Shown here: in pieces, positions 1 through 11,848 of the stretch
Position numbering within the stretch: the first letter of the stretch is position 1
How the letters are laid out: every line of letters begins with the position of its first letter
Source of the DNA: Rugamonas rivuli
GTDB lineage: Bacteria > Pseudomonadota > Gammaproteobacteria > Burkholderiales > Burkholderiaceae_D
Length of the DNA stretch: 64,000 nt
Direction of reading: 5' to 3'
Assembly: GCF_009380165.1 (NCBI RefSeq)
Contig: NZ_WHUF01000003.1
Coordinates: 868,001 to 932,000, forward strand
Notes under the pieces: model-generated
Seen by the model: only the letters and a program-made list of their open reading frames with translations
What the model was told of the DNA's origin: nothing
Database searches by the model: none
Made by a program: the position numbers and the translations under genes

Positions 1-42
1 TAAGCTAACGCCCCAATTATAAAGCGGAAAACCGCGCCCGCC

Positions 43-696
43 TCAAGCGATTTGTACACCCGCCTTTTCCGCCGCATACAGGCGGGTAAAAGCCGCCACC
101 GCGGCCGCCACATCGTCGGCCTGGTAGACGCTGCTGATGGCCGCCACCATCGAAGCGCCGCGCGCCGCCAGCGGTGCGGCGTTTTCCGGCGTCATGCCGC
201 CGATCACCACGGTCGGCACGCGGATGGCTTCGCGCGCCTGGTCGAGGATCTCCATCTTGGTAGTGACTGCGTATTTTTTCACGCGCGACGGATAGAAACC
301 GCCGAAGGCCACGTAGCTGGCGCCGGCCGCCTGCGCGTCCAGCGCGCGCGGCAGGTCGCCGTAGCAGGAGGCGCCGATGATCTTGTCCGTGCCCAGCTGG
401 GCGCGCACCTGCGCCACCTCGGCATCGGTGCCGCCGACGTGGACGCCGTCGGCGCCGATCTGCTCGCACAGTTCGACATAATCGTTGACGATGAAGGGCA
501 CGCCGTAGCGCCGGCACAACGCCAGCAGCGCGCCAGCCTGCTCCAGCCGCAACGCCGGGCCGGCTTCCTTGTGGCGGTATTGCAGCAGCGCGATGCCGGG
601 GCGCGCGCCTTGGCCGGCGGCCAGCGCCTGCTCGCTCAGGTCCAGCAGGCGGGCGGTGTCGTCCCAGTTGGGCGTGACCAGATAAAGTCCTTGCAT
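43..696 (-). CDS. thiE: Thiamine phosphate synthase
   Basis: Joins HMP pyrophosphate to the thiazole phosphate to give thiamine monophosphate in the cytoplasm. The 217-residue TIM-barrel protein has the family's usual length and shows the ADGVHVG block (about residue 84), a glycine-rich phosphate-binding FGGFYPS segment near residue 132, and the VVIGGMTPENA phosphate loop near residue 164. FGGFYPS replaces the commoner GPxFPTxTK loop. It is the last gene of the thi operon, 9 bp after thiD, and is presumably controlled by the riboswitch upstream of thiC. Confidence 0.95.
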   Translation of the reverse strand: MQGLYLVTPNWDDTARLLDLSEQALAAGQGARPGIALLQYRHKEAGPALRLEQAGALLALCRRYGVPFIVNDYVELCEQIGADGVHVGGTDAEVAQVRAQLGTDKIIGASCYGDLPRALDAQAAGASYVAFGGFYPSRVKKYAVTTKMEILDQAREAIRVPTVVIGGMTPENAAPLAARGASMVAAISSVYQADDVAAAVAAFTRLYAAEKAGVQIA

Positions 697-705
697 GATG
701 TTCTC

Positions 706-1578
706 TCAGATGTGGGGTAAGCGCTGCGGGATGCGCTGGCCGGGCGCCACGGTGTAGGCGCCGCGCAGCGAACGGTAGCAATACTGCTGCGCCAGTTCCA
801 GCGCGCGCTCCATCGGCATGCCCAGCGCCAGCTGGCCGGCGATGGCCGAAGCCAGCGTGCAGCCGCTGCCGTGGAAGGCGCCGCTCAAACGCGGCCAGTT
901 CCAGTTGCGCGAATCTTCCTGCGGGCCGGGGTCGGACAGCCGCTGCATCGGCGCCGCGCCGGGGCCGAACCAGCGGTTGACCACTTCGTCGCCGTCGCCG
1001 TGGCCGCCGGTGATCAGCACATGACGGCAGCCGCGCGCGCGCAAGGCCTGCGCCTGCGCGGACGGATCGGCGGCGCCGGTCAGCGCCAGCGCCTCCGGGC
1101 CGTTGGGCGTGAGCACCGTCACCAATGGCAGCAGCGGCGCCAGCGCCTGCACCGCGTCGTCGCGCGACAGCAGATCGCCGTGGCCGCTGGCCAGCACCGG
1201 GTCCAGCACCACCGGCAGTTCCGGCTGGCGGCGGCGCAGCCGCGCGATCACCTCGGCGATCGCCTGCGCGTTGGCGGCACTGCCGGGGATGCCGATCTTC
1301 ACCGCCCGCACCGTCACCTTGTCGACCAGCGCCTGCGCCTGGCGCAGCACCATGGCGCCGTCGACCGGCTGCACGCCGTAGACGCGGTCGTTGTCCTGCA
1401 CCGTCAGCGCGGTGGCCACGGTGAGCGCATGCGCGCCCTGCCCGGCCACCGATTGCAGATCGGCCGCGATGCCAGCGCCGCCCGACGGATCGAGTCCGGC
1501 GAACACCAGCACGCAAGGCCGCGCCACCAGTTGCGCCATCAGCTGCGCGGCCAGTTCGGCGGACAAGGGCACGCTCAT
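706..1578 (-). CDS. thiD: Hydroxymethylpyrimidine (phospho)kinase
   Basis: Phosphorylates HMP and HMP-P to HMP-PP, the pyrimidine half of thiamine. The ribokinase-fold protein of 290 residues begins with the typical [17 protein letters not shown] block, has [12 protein letters not shown] in the middle, and ends with the anion-hole [11 protein letters not shown] segment, where the C-terminal catalytic Asp of the family is not obvious. The chosen ATG overlaps the thiG stop in an ATGA, which argues for translational coupling. A longer in-frame extension would run through thiG and is rejected. Confidence 0.94.
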   Translation of the reverse strand: MSVPLSAELAAQLMAQLVARPCVLVFAGLDPSGGAGIAADLQSVAGQGAHALTVATALTVQDNDRVYGVQPVDGAMVLRQAQALVDKVTVRAVKIGIPGSAANAQAIAEVIARLRRRQPELPVVLDPVLASGHGDLLSRDDAVQALAPLLPLVTVLTPNGPEALALTGAADPSAQAQALRARGCRHVLITGGHGDGDEVVNRWFGPGAAPMQRLSDPGPQEDSRNWNWPRLSGAFHGSGCTLASAIAGQLALGMPMERALELAQQYCYRSLRGAYTVAPGQRIPQRLPHI

Positions 1579-2360
1579 GCCAGCCGGCCCGCCATCGGCG
1601 ACGACGGCGAGGCTGCGAACTTGCGGGCGATGCGGCCGGCCAGGTAAGCCTCGCGGCCGGCCTGCACGCCCAGCTTCATGGCGCGCGCCATGCGCACCGG
1701 ATCCTGCGCGCCGGCGATGGCGGTGTTCATCAGCACGCCGTCGCAGCCCAGTTCCATGGCGATGGCCGCGTCCGAGGCCGTGCCGACGCCGGCATCGACC
1801 AGCACCGGCACCTTGGCCTGCTCGATGATCAGCGACAGGTTCCACGGATTGAGGATGCCCATGCCGGAGCCGATCAGCGACGCCAGCGGCATCACCGCCA
1901 CGCAGCCGATGTCTTCCAGGATCTTGGCCTGGATGGGATCGTCGCTGCAATAGACCATGACGTCGAAGCCGTCCTTGACCAGCGCCTCGGCGGCCACCAG
2001 CGTTTCCGGCATGTGCGGGAACAGCGTCTTTTCGTCGCCCAGCACTTCCAGCTTGACCAGCTTGTGGCCGTTCAGCAGTTCACGCGCCATCTGCAGCGTG
2101 TAGACCGCGTCCTTGGCGGTGTAGCAGCCGGCCGTGTTGGGCAGGATGGTGTACTGCGACGGCGGCAGCACGTCCAGCAGGCTGGGCGCTTTCGGATCCT
2201 GGCCGATGTTGACGCGGCGGATGGCAACGGTGATGATTTCCGCTTCGGCGGCGTCGGTCGCCTCGCGGGTCTGTTGCAAGTCCTTGTACTTGCCGCTGCC
2301 GACCAGCAGCCGCGATTTGTAGCTCTTGCCTGCGATGGTGAGCAAGTCCTGATTTTCCAT
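1575..2360 (-). CDS. thiG: Thiazole synthase
   Basis: Forms the thiazole phosphate ring from deoxyxylulose 5-phosphate, dehydroglycine and the ThiS thiocarboxylate. The protein of 261 residues has the family N-terminus ([12 protein letters not shown]), the Schiff-base lysine region [11 protein letters not shown], and the phosphate-binding ends [15 protein letters not shown] and [14 protein letters not shown]. It lies between thiS (18 bp upstream) and thiD (4 bp overlap). The glycine oxidase ThiO, or ThiH, that would supply dehydroglycine is not in this operon. Confidence 0.96.
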   Translation of the reverse strand: MENQDLLTIAGKSYKSRLLVGSGKYKDLQQTREATDAAEAEIITVAIRRVNIGQDPKAPSLLDVLPPSQYTILPNTAGCYTAKDAVYTLQMARELLNGHKLVKLEVLGDEKTLFPHMPETLVAAEALVKDGFDVMVYCSDDPIQAKILEDIGCVAVMPLASLIGSGMGILNPWNLSLIIEQAKVPVLVDAGVGTASDAAIAMELGCDGVLMNTAIAGAQDPVRMARAMKLGVQAGREAYLAGRIARKFAASPSSPMAGRLA

Positions 2361-2378
2361 GATGATTCCTTGATGTGT

Positions 2379-2582
2379 TTAACCGCCGCCGATGGCGCGC
2401 ACGATGTCGACCTTGTCCTGCGGCTGCAGCTCGCGCTGCGGCCACTGCTGGCGCGGCACCACCGCGCGGTTGACCGCCAGCGCCAGCGCCTGTCCCGTCA
2501 GCGACAAAGCGGCTATCAGTTCACCCAGCGTCTGGCGCGGCGGCACCTGGTGCGGGGCGCCGTTCAATTCGATGTCGATCAT
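2379..2582 (-). CDS. thiS: Thiamine biosynthesis sulfur carrier protein
   Basis: A small ubiquitin-like sulfur carrier of 67 residues. Its C-terminal glycine is adenylated and thiocarboxylated and then donates sulfur to ThiG. The sequence starts MIDIELNGAPHQ, as expected for the beta-grasp first strand, and ends in AIGGG, supplying the required terminal Gly-Gly. It begins 7 bp after the thiC stop and is followed by thiG, so the sulfur donor and its acceptor are co-expressed. Confidence 0.93.
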   Translation of the reverse strand: MIDIELNGAPHQVPPRQTLGELIAALSLTGQALALAVNRAVVPRQQWPQRELQPQDKVDIVRAIGGG

Positions 2583-2589
2583 GCCGGCC

Positions 2590-4541
<1,952 letters not shown>

Positions 4542-4590
4542 AGGTTGGACGGCGCCGGGCCACAGAGGGAACGATATGTGGCGGCGATGT

Positions 4591-4680
4591 CCTAAGCTTC
4601 CCTTCGCTGGCATTATCCAGATCAGGTTCGGAGGGTATTTCTCACCCGCGCATCGCAATGATGCGCAGGACCCCTAGCGT
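4591..4680 (-). promoter_or_regulatory. TPP riboswitch aptamer (THI element)
   Basis: The minus strand reads GGGGUCCUGCGC, then GGGUGAGAAAUACCCU, then GAACCUGAUCUGGAUAAUGC and CAGCGAAGGGAAGC. These are the conserved P2/J2-4 and P4-P5/J4-5 segments of the THI box. It lies in the 5' leader of thiC, about 85 nt before the start codon, as expected for a thiamine operon. Outer P1 limits are approximate. Confidence 0.96.
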
Positions 4681-4704
4681 GTGCCGCCTTGCGGCAGCGG
4701 ACTA

Positions 4705-4734
4705 ATTATACGCCGGCCTTTCCAGGTTGCGCAA
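4705..4734 (-). promoter_or_regulatory. Sigma70-type promoter of the thi operon
   Basis: On the minus strand a -35-like TTGCGC (4734-4729) and a perfect -10 TATAAT (4710-4705) are separated by 18 bp. Transcription would start near 4698, just upstream of the TPP aptamer. The rest of the 4507-4809 gap (4735-4809) shows no further feature I can support. Confidence 0.7.
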
Positions 4735-4809
4735 AAAATACCGGTTAGTTTGTTTTTCGTATGATACGGACGAAGGTGGAGGTTTTCTGATCAGGCCCGG
4801 ACGCCGAGA

Positions 4810-5391
4810 TCAGTTGGCCAGCGCCACGACGTCCTTGTCCGAACACAGACTCTTCAGCGTGAAGGCCATGCTGCCGGTGGCGTTGTTGAGCGCATAGTTC
4901 AGCGCGGTGACGAACTCGGAGGTCGAATTCATCATATTGGCTTTGCTGCCGGCCGCCCGCACCTTGACCACGTCGCGCTTGCCCGAGCGCAGCACGCCCA
5001 TATCCATCGCCACTGTGCCGTTGATGCGCATGCCGGCGTGGAAGGTGTAGGCACGGATCAGGCTGATATCCAGGTTCACCGCGCCCGCCACCGGCGTCGG
5101 GCTGTGCTGGACCTTGAAGCCGTAGGCGGCCAGGTTATCCAGCCCGCCATTGAGCCAGGTCAGCGGCTCGCCGGCGACGATAGGAATGACGGCGTTGCCT
5201 ATGGTTTCCTTGTTGTTGCGGCCGTCCGTTACGCTCAGCAGATTGATGGCGCAGGCGTTGGGATAGCGCACCGGCGGCGTGTCGCGGGTGGCGGCGTCAT
5301 AGGCCAATACGGCGTTCTCGACCGCCTGGGCGGCCGGGGCGTGCACGGCGGCGGCCAGCAGCGCCGGCAATACGATCTGTTTCAGTTTCAT
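4810..5391 (-). CDS. Secreted protein of unknown function
   Basis: A 193-residue protein with a clear Sec signal peptide (MKLKQIVLPALLAAAVHAPAAQA, cleavage after about residue 23) and no lipobox. The mature part begins VENAVLAYDAATRD and contains a DGRNNKETIG turn and two cysteines (one near residue 47, one in KSLCSDKD near the end) that could form a disulfide. The overall pattern recalls periplasmic YajG-like proteins, but I cannot assign a family. It starts 13 bp after the upstream lipoprotein gene, so the two are probably one transcriptional unit acting in the envelope. Confidence 0.75.
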   Translation of the reverse strand: MKLKQIVLPALLAAAVHAPAAQAVENAVLAYDAATRDTPPVRYPNACAINLLSVTDGRNNKETIGNAVIPIVAGEPLTWLNGGLDNLAAYGFKVQHSPTPVAGAVNLDISLIRAYTFHAGMRINGTVAMDMGVLRSGKRDVVKVRAAGSKANMMNSTSEFVTALNYALNNATGSMAFTLKSLCSDKDVVALAN

Positions 5392-5404
5392 GCGCTCGAT
5401 CCGA

Positions 5405-6247
5405 TCAGTTGACTAAGGAGTAAACGGTGCCGTTGGCATGGCGGGCGATCACGCGGCCGTTCTGCTCGGACATCAAGGGGCCGCTGATATCGACCGACGC
5501 GGCACCGGTATATTGCTTGACCACGACCGACCGGCCTTCCTTGTCTGCGGCGTTGGCGGCCAGATCCAGCTTCAGCATCTGCACCGTCTGGGCTATGCCC
5601 TCGGCCACGGCGGCGCGGTACTTCTGGCCATGGTCCGCCGCCCACACCGGCACCGACGCAACGCCGCCCGGCCCCACCGCGGCCGACTGATAGAACAGCG
5701 TATTCTGATACACCGGCGTGGTGTTACCACCCTTCCACATCAGCGCCCAGGTGTGGATATTCAGGCGCGAGTAATCGGGTGTCAGCGTGTACTCGGTTTT
5801 GACGTACAAATATCCCTGATTCGGCTTTAACGCTTCGACCGTGGCGTTGAGCTCCTTGCCTTGTCGGATCAGCGCGCCCTTGTCGACCTGGCTGAACTTG
5901 AAACCGAAATCGCTCTGGAAAGCCGGGTCCATCGCAGTCCACATCTGCTGGCGAAAATCCAGGTCGTCGATCGACGCATAGAACGGATCGATCGCGCCCT
6001 GCACGGCGTTCTGCCGGCCTTCGATGATGTTCGAATCGATCATCGCCCCCAGCAAGCCGCCACCCAACGCGGCGCTAACGCCGGGCGCTTCGGCGCGGAC
6101 GATCAGCTCGTCCTGCCACACCACGGCCTGCGCCCTGACGTCGCTGATCTGCTGGCGCACGTCCGGCGTCAAGGCGATCCGCGGCGGCGACGCGCAGGCG
6201 CTCAACAAAATGGCCAGACTTCCCACTATCGCTAGTCTCTGCAGCAT
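5405..6247 (-). CDS. Putative outer-membrane lipoprotein of unknown function
   Basis: The 280-residue product starts with a lipoprotein signal (IVGSLAILLSACAS) whose lipobox LSAC puts the lipidated Cys near residue 18. Residues 58-68 are a glycine-rich ALGGGLLGAMID segment resembling a short glycine zipper. The rest looks like a soluble alpha/beta domain. Without Asp at +2, outer-membrane sorting is likely. It is co-oriented with and 13 bp upstream of a second secreted unknown. No enzymatic motif is recognisable, and the role is unknown. Confidence 0.78.
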   Translation of the reverse strand: MLQRLAIVGSLAILLSACASPPRIALTPDVRQQISDVRAQAVVWQDELIVRAEAPGVSAALGGGLLGAMIDSNIIEGRQNAVQGAIDPFYASIDDLDFRQQMWTAMDPAFQSDFGFKFSQVDKGALIRQGKELNATVEALKPNQGYLYVKTEYTLTPDYSRLNIHTWALMWKGGNTTPVYQNTLFYQSAAVGPGGVASVPVWAADHGQKYRAAVAEGIAQTVQMLKLDLAANAADKEGRSVVVKQYTGAASVDISGPLMSEQNGRVIARHANGTVYSLVN

Positions 6248-6343
6248 GTTATCCCTTTTGGTAGATTATTTTACAAATATCCAGCCAGCAAGGTACACGG
6301 TGTGATTTCAAAATGCAATGTTTTTAATACCCAGAGGCAACAC

Positions 6344-7159
6344 TTAGTCCTTGAAAGCCGGCGGCCGCTTGCTCATGCCGGACATCATGGCTTCATGCAA
6401 GTCGGCCGACATCAGCATGGCGGCGTTCCAGGTGGCGTTGTAGTTGAGGCCGTCGGCTACCGAGTGGTCGCGGGCGTAGGTGATCATTTCCTTCACGCCG
6501 CGTATCGCCAGCGGCGCCTTGGCGGCGATGTCGGCGGCGATCGCGTGCACGCCCTCGCGCAGCGCTTCCGGCGTGTCGAACACGCGGTTGACCAGGCGGA
6601 TTTCCTTCGCCTCGGCGGCGTCGACCTTGCGCGCCGTGTAGGCCAGCTCGCGCGCCATGCCGTCGCCGATCAGTTTGGGCAGGCGCTGCAAGGTGCCCAC
6701 GTCGGCCGTCATGCCGATATCGATTTCCTTGATGGTGAACCAGGCGTCGGCCGAGCAGTAGCGCATGTCGGCGCAGCAGATCAGGTCGATGCCGCCGCCG
6801 ACGCAGGCGCCGTGCACGGCCGCCAGCACCGGCTTGCGGCAGCGCTCCAGGCTGGTCAATGTGTCCTGCAGGTCGAGGATCACGCGGCGCAGGTTCTCGC
6901 GCGTGCGGCCGTCGCAATCGTCGCGGATCTGCGCGCCCAGGCCCATCATCATCTGCAGGTCGATGCCGGACGTGAAGGCCTTGCCCTCCCCTTCCAGCAC
7001 CGCCACGCGGATCTCCGGCGTGGCGTCGATGTGCTGGAACACGCTGCGGATATCGTTCCACATTGCCAGATTCATCGCGTTCAGTTTCTCCGGGCGGTTC
7101 AGGCGCACGGTGGCGATGTGGTTTTCAACGCTGAGGGTGACGGTTTCAAAGCTGGGCAT
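6344..7159 (-). CDS. Crotonase-family protein, dienoyl-CoA isomerase type
   Basis: Probably isomerises 3,5-dienoyl-CoA to 2,4-dienoyl-CoA during beta-oxidation of unsaturated fatty acids. The 271-residue protein has the crotonase oxyanion-hole segments (FTSGIDLQMM and HGACVGGGIDL). The acidic residues used by mitochondrial ECH1 all appear in place: Asp in GGGIDL, Glu in IKEIDIG and Asp in TADVGTLQRLP. The Asp/Glu/Asp set separates it from ordinary enoyl-CoA hydratases, which use two glutamates. It is a stand-alone minus-strand gene; no other beta-oxidation gene is nearby. Confidence 0.85.
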   Translation of the reverse strand: MPSFETVTLSVENHIATVRLNRPEKLNAMNLAMWNDIRSVFQHIDATPEIRVAVLEGEGKAFTSGIDLQMMMGLGAQIRDDCDGRTRENLRRVILDLQDTLTSLERCRKPVLAAVHGACVGGGIDLICCADMRYCSADAWFTIKEIDIGMTADVGTLQRLPKLIGDGMARELAYTARKVDAAEAKEIRLVNRVFDTPEALREGVHAIAADIAAKAPLAIRGVKEMITYARDHSVADGLNYNATWNAAMLMSADLHEAMMSGMSKRPPAFKD

Positions 7160-7199
7160 CGGGGTCTCCTGTTATGGTTCGCTCAAGAATACCCCAGGT

Positions 7200-7230
7200 G
7201 GGGCGGCCGCAACAACAGGCCGGCCGCCCC
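7200..7230 (-). terminator. GC-rich hairpin after the M28 peptidase gene
   Basis: GGGGCGGCCG (7200-7209) and CGGCCGCCCC (7221-7230) form a perfect 10-bp stem with an 11-nt loop, between the stop of the peptidase gene and the next minus-strand gene. There is no U tract, so this may stabilise the 3' end or pause polymerase rather than terminate intrinsically. Confidence 0.4.
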
Positions 7231-7250
7231 GGCGCACCCAATGGGCGGCA

Positions 7251-8804
7251 TTACTGCGGCGGATACGTCACGGTCAGCGTGTAGCTGGACGCGGTGTAGC
7301 CGTTCAACAGCACATAGGCATTGCCGGCGGCCGTGTACGACACGCTGCAGTTCTCGGTGCTGGTCGGGCCGTCGGACTTGCAGTCGTAGGTGGTGGTGGT
7401 CGGCGTGCCGGCCTTGCGCACGTACAGGTCGGTGTCGCCGCTGCCGCTGAGCGCGGCCTTGAAGCTGCCGTTGGCCGCCACCTTGTACGGACCGTAGGCG
7501 CGGGTCTGGCCCTTGGTCAGCGTGCCGGTGAAGGTTTCGGTGTGGTCGGCCGGCGGCGTCACGCCGCCGCCGTCGCTGCCCAGCTCAACCGCGTAGGCCA
7601 GCGCCATGCGCGCAAACTTCAGCGCGTGGTCGGCCTGGTTGCCGGTGTTGGCGTAGGTGTCGTTGGCGGTGTGGATGTAGGGATCATCCTCGCCCATCGC
7701 CGCCTCGAACGGCATCGACGACCAGTAGCCGGCCGAGGTCCACGATGCATGGTCGGAGCAGGCGTAGCCGCACTGGTCGTAGCCGATTTTCAAGGTCGGC
7801 AGATAGGTCGTGATCAGGTTGCCGACGAAGGTGTTCTGCGCATTGTCGGTGTAGTCGGTGTACAGGTAAATGTCGTTGACCGAGCCCTTGTAGTTGGTCA
7901 TGTCGAGCTGCATCACGCCGACCACGTTGACGTTGTTGGCCTTGTGGTTCTGGGCGATGTCCTGCGAGCCGCGCAGGCCCACTTCCTCGGCGGCGTAGCC
8001 GATCAGCTTGATGGTGCGGCGCGGCTTGTAGCCGCTGGCCACCATCACCCGCAGCACCTCGGTCAGGCTGGCGATGCCGGAGGCGTCGTCGTCGGCGCCG
8101 GGCGCGCGCGTGGTCTCGCTGGTGCCGGACTGGTTGATCGAGTCCAGGTGGCCGCCCAGCACCACCACTTCGTTCGGATTGTCGGTGCCGGTGATGGTCA
8201 GGATCACCGATTTCTGCGGCCACGATGCGTGCGTGTACTGGGTCACGGCGATGTCGCTGCGGCCGGCCGCCATCGTGGTCCAGCGCTGCTTGAGCCAGTT
8301 GGATGCGTTGACGCCGTTGTTGGTGGTGTAGTAGCGGTTGGCGTAGGACGACATGTCGACGATGGTCTGGCCGATGTTACTGGCCTGCATCTGGCTCAGC
8401 ATGGGATTGACCACGCTTTGCTGGTCGATCACATACGACGGCCGGATCGCGGCCAGTTGCGCAGTGCGGGCCTGGTCCTTGGCCGGCGACAGCGCGGCCA
8501 GGCCGGCCGCCTCGCTGGCATGGAACATGAAACCGCCGCAGCGGCGCAGCTTCTTGTGCACGGCGGCCGACAGCGACAGCATCTGCTGCTCGTCGACCTC
8601 GACCAGATGCAGCTTTTCCTGCCCCGCCGAAGCGGCGAACGTGGCGCGGCTCTCGCGCGCCTGCACCTGCGGCGCCACCTTCTGCAACTGGGCATAGGCG
8701 GCGTCGCCGACGCTGATCCAGATCTTGTTGGACTGGGCCAGCGCGGAAGCCGAAGCACCGGCGAATAAGCCAGCGATCAGCACAGCAATGATGCGTGTTG
8801 TCAT
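7251..8804 (-). CDS. Secreted M28 family zinc aminopeptidase with C-terminal PPC domain
   Basis: Exported leucine-aminopeptidase-type enzyme (Vibrio proteolyticus aminopeptidase group) that would trim extracellular peptides. The ATG at 8804 has AAGGAG upstream and gives 517 residues with a signal peptide ending near ALAQ (residue 24). Zinc-ligand motifs of M28 are visible in order: [23 protein letters not shown] (catalytic and ligand glutamates), MQLDM and SDHASW. After residue about 420 a prepeptidase C-terminal (PPC) beta domain follows, as in many secreted peptidases, and is probably removed on maturation. Confidence 0.93.
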   Translation of the reverse strand: MTTRIIAVLIAGLFAGASASALAQSNKIWISVGDAAYAQLQKVAPQVQARESRATFAASAGQEKLHLVEVDEQQMLSLSAAVHKKLRRCGGFMFHASEAAGLAALSPAKDQARTAQLAAIRPSYVIDQQSVVNPMLSQMQASNIGQTIVDMSSYANRYYTTNNGVNASNWLKQRWTTMAAGRSDIAVTQYTHASWPQKSVILTITGTDNPNEVVVLGGHLDSINQSGTSETTRAPGADDDASGIASLTEVLRVMVASGYKPRRTIKLIGYAAEEVGLRGSQDIAQNHKANNVNVVGVMQLDMTNYKGSVNDIYLYTDYTDNAQNTFVGNLITTYLPTLKIGYDQCGYACSDHASWTSAGYWSSMPFEAAMGEDDPYIHTANDTYANTGNQADHALKFARMALAYAVELGSDGGGVTPPADHTETFTGTLTKGQTRAYGPYKVAANGSFKAALSGSGDTDLYVRKAGTPTTTTYDCKSDGPTSTENCSVSYTAAGNAYVLLNGYTASSYTLTVTYPPQ

Positions 8805-8993
8805 TTCCGTCTCCTTGTCATTAAAACCATTATCGGGGCCGACAACGGTATGCCTTTGACGGAGACGAGTCAAAAAAATTCCAGAATTCGACATCCTGGC
8901 CGCAAATGTCCAGAGTTTAACAAGCTGCTAATCTGCGCATGGCTTGCCGCGTCATCTATAATGGCTGTTTCTCCAAATTTAATCTGCCAAATC

Positions 8994-11789
8994 ATGGAAT
9001 TAGCCAAGTCTTTCGAGCCTGCCGACATTGAACAATTCTGGCGTACCGAGTGGGAACAGCGCGGTTACTACACCGCCACCCTCGACGCCGGCAAACCTTC
9101 TTTCAGCATCCAGCTGCCGCCGCCGAACGTGACCGGCACCCTGCACATGGGCCATGCCTTCAACCAGACCATCATGGACGGCCTGACCCGCTACCATCGC
9201 ATGCTGGGCCATAACACCGCCTGGATCCCGGGCACCGACCACGCCGGCATCGCCACCCAGATCGTGGTGGAGCGCCAGCTGGACGCGCAGAAAATCTCGC
9301 GCCACGACCTCGGCCGCGAAGAGTTCGTCAAGAAAGTCTGGGAGTGGAAAGAGAAATCCGGCTCCACCATCACCGGCCAGATGCGCCGCCTGGGCACGTC
9401 GCCGGACTGGCAGCGCGAGTACTTCACGATGGACGAGCCGCGCTCGAAAGTCGTCACCGACGTCTTCGTGCGCCTGCATGAGCAAGGCCTGATCTACCGC
9501 GGCAAGCGCCTGGTCAACTGGGATCCGGTGCTGGGCACCGCCGTCTCCGACCTGGAAGTGGTGTCGGAAGAGGAAGACGGCTCGATGTGGTACATCAAGT
9601 ACCCGCTGGCCGATGGCAGCGGCATGCTGACCGTCGCCACCACCCGTCCTGAAACCATGCTGGGCGACGTCGCCGTGGCCGTGGACCCGACCGACGAGCG
9701 CTACCTGCCGCTGGTCGGCAAGATGCTGAAGCTGCCGTTGACCGACCGCGAAATCCCGATCATCGCCGACGAATACGTCGACAAGGAATTCGGCACCGGC
9801 TGCGTCAAGATCACCCCTGCGCACGACCTGAACGACTACGCCGTCGGCCAGCGCCACAAGCTGCCGCTGCTGACCATCATGACGCTGGAAGCGAAGATCA
9901 ACGATGAAGCGCCGGTCGCCTATCGCGGCATGGACCGCTTCGTGGCCCGCAAGCAGATCGTCGCCGACCTGGACGCGCAAGGCTTGCTGGAACAAGTCAA
10001 GCCGCACAAGCTGATGGTGCCGCGCGGCGACCGTACCGGCGTCATCATCGAACCGATGCTGACCGACCAGTGGTTCGTCGCCATGAGCAAGCCGGCGCCG
10101 GAAGGCACTTTCTTCCCGGGCAAATCGATCGCCGAAACCGCGCTGGACAAGGTCGCCAACGGCGAGATCAAGTTCGTGCCGGAAAACTGGAGCACCACTT
10201 ACAACCAGTGGCTCAACAACATCCAGGACTGGTGCATCTCGCGCCAGCTGTGGTGGGGCCACCAGATCCCGGCATGGTATGACGACGCCGGCAACATCTT
10301 CGTCGCCAAGACCGAAGCCGAAGCGATCGCGCAAGCGGCCGCCAAGGGCGTGACCGGCCCGCTGCGCCGCGACAACGACGTGCTCGACACGTGGTTCTCG
10401 TCCGCGCTGGTGCCGTTCTCCACGCTGGGCTGGCCGGAAGAAACGCCTGATATCAAGGCCTTCCTGCCGTCGTCGGTGCTGGTCACGGGCTTCGACATCA
10501 TCTTCTTCTGGGTGGCGCGCATGGTCATGATGACCGCGCACTTCACCGGCAAGGTACCGTTCGAGACCGTGTACGTGCACGGCCTGGTGCGCGATTCGAC
10601 CGGCCAGAAGATGTCCAAGTCCAAGGGCAACACGCTGGACCCGATCGACCTGATCGACGGCATCGGCATCGATGCGCTGGTGGAGAAACGCACCACCGGC
10701 CTGATGAATCCGAAAGCGGCCGAGAAGATCGCCAAGGCTACCCGCAAGGAATTCCCGGAAGGTATCGCCGCCTACGGCACCGATGCGGTGCGCTTCACGA
10801 TGGCGTCCTACGCCTCGCTGGGCCGCAACATCAACTTCGACCTGGGCCGCGCCGAAGGCTATCGCAACTTCTGCAACAAGCTGTGGAACGCCACCCGCTT
10901 CGTGCTGATGAATACCGAAGGCAAGGATTGCAGCGCCAGCGTGGCCGACCTGTCGAACGCCGACAAGTGGATCATCTCGCTGCTGCAAAAAGCCGAGCTG
11001 GACGTGGCCAAGGGCTTCGAAGACTACCGCTTCGACAACATCGCTTCGACCATCTACAAGTTCGTCTGGGACGAGTACTGCGACTGGTATCTGGAAGTGG
11101 CCAAAGTCCAGGTGCAGAGCGGCACCGAAGGCCAGCAACGCGCCACCCGCCACACGCTGCTGCGCGTGCTGGAAGTGGTGCTGCGTCTGGCGCATCCAGT
11201 CATCCCGTTCGTCACCGAAGCGCTGTGGCAGGCCGTCGCGCCGCTGGCAGGCAAGACCGGCGATTCGATCATGACCCAGCCTTACCCGATCGCCAACACC
11301 TCCGCCATCGATGAATCGGCCGAGGCGTGGATGCAGCAGCTGAAGGCACTGACCGATGCGACCCGCAACCTGCGCGGCGAAATGCAACTGGCGCCGTCGC
11401 TGCGCGTGCCGCTGATCGTCGAACCGACCAATGCGGCCGACAAGGCGGCGATGGAAGTGTTCGCACCGTACATCCAGTCGCTGGGCAAGCTGGCCGAGGT
11501 GCAGATTGTGGATGCGCTGCCGGAATCGCCAGCCGCCGTGTCCATCGTCGGCACGACCAAGCTGATGCTGAAGGTGGAGATCGATGTGAAGGCCGAGCGT
11601 GAGCGTCTGGCCAAGGAGATCGCCCGCGTTGAAGGCGAGATCAACAAGGCCAACGGCAAGCTGTCGAACGAAAGCTTCGTCGCCCGCGCACCGGCCGAGG
11701 TGGTGGCGCAGGAGAAGGAACGCGTCGCCAACTTCTCGGCCACGCTGGACAAGATGCGCGAGCAGTTCGCCAAGCTGCCGGCTGCCTGA
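8994..11789 (+). CDS. valS: Valyl-tRNA synthetase
   Basis: Charges tRNA-Val and edits mischarged threonine. The 931-residue class Ia enzyme has the HIGH-type motif HMGH near residue 51, the editing (CP1) domain between about residues 190 and 390, the KMSKSKGN loop near residue 540, the anticodon-binding domain, and the valine-specific C-terminal coiled coil ([20 protein letters not shown]). The start [16 protein letters not shown] matches family N-termini; the 48 upstream in-frame codons do not. It is followed by an intrinsic terminator. Confidence 0.97.
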   Translation: MELAKSFEPADIEQFWRTEWEQRGYYTATLDAGKPSFSIQLPPPNVTGTLHMGHAFNQTIMDGLTRYHRMLGHNTAWIPGTDHAGIATQIVVERQLDAQKISRHDLGREEFVKKVWEWKEKSGSTITGQMRRLGTSPDWQREYFTMDEPRSKVVTDVFVRLHEQGLIYRGKRLVNWDPVLGTAVSDLEVVSEEEDGSMWYIKYPLADGSGMLTVATTRPETMLGDVAVAVDPTDERYLPLVGKMLKLPLTDREIPIIADEYVDKEFGTGCVKITPAHDLNDYAVGQRHKLPLLTIMTLEAKINDEAPVAYRGMDRFVARKQIVADLDAQGLLEQVKPHKLMVPRGDRTGVIIEPMLTDQWFVAMSKPAPEGTFFPGKSIAETALDKVANGEIKFVPENWSTTYNQWLNNIQDWCISRQLWWGHQIPAWYDDAGNIFVAKTEAEAIAQAAAKGVTGPLRRDNDVLDTWFSSALVPFSTLGWPEETPDIKAFLPSSVLVTGFDIIFFWVARMVMMTAHFTGKVPFETVYVHGLVRDSTGQKMSKSKGNTLDPIDLIDGIGIDALVEKRTTGLMNPKAAEKIAKATRKEFPEGIAAYGTDAVRFTMASYASLGRNINFDLGRAEGYRNFCNKLWNATRFVLMNTEGKDCSASVADLSNADKWIISLLQKAELDVAKGFEDYRFDNIASTIYKFVWDEYCDWYLEVAKVQVQSGTEGQQRATRHTLLRVLEVVLRLAHPVIPFVTEALWQAVAPLAGKTGDSIMTQPYPIANTSAIDESAEAWMQQLKALTDATRNLRGEMQLAPSLRVPLIVEPTNAADKAAMEVFAPYIQSLGKLAEVQIVDALPESPAAVSIVGTTKLMLKVEIDVKAERERLAKEIARVEGEINKANGKLSNESFVARAPAEVVAQEKERVANFSATLDKMREQFAKLPAA

Positions 11790-11807
11790 TAAGGTCTGCC
11801 TCTAAGC

Positions 11808-11843
11808 AAAAAGCCGCCCGGTGCAAACCGTGCGGCTTTTTTT
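11808..11843 (+). terminator. Intrinsic terminator between valS and the convergent gene
   Basis: AAAAAGCCGC (11808-11817) pairs with GCGGCTTTTT (11832-11841), and the T run continues to 11843. The A run on the left arm allows it to work on both strands, for valS and for the convergent minus-strand gene. Confidence 0.88.
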
Positions 11844-11848
11844 ATTCT

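Noticed and set aside
17..1516. Long minus-strand open frame of about 500 codons, Arg/Ala/Gly-rich
   Set aside because: It runs antiframe to thiE and thiD, whose proteins show clear motifs; composition is that of a GC-rich shadow frame.
8850..8993. Upstream in-frame extension of valS by 48 codons
   Set aside because: Sequence lacks synthetase character and covers the intergenic promoter region; MELAKSFEP matches the family start.
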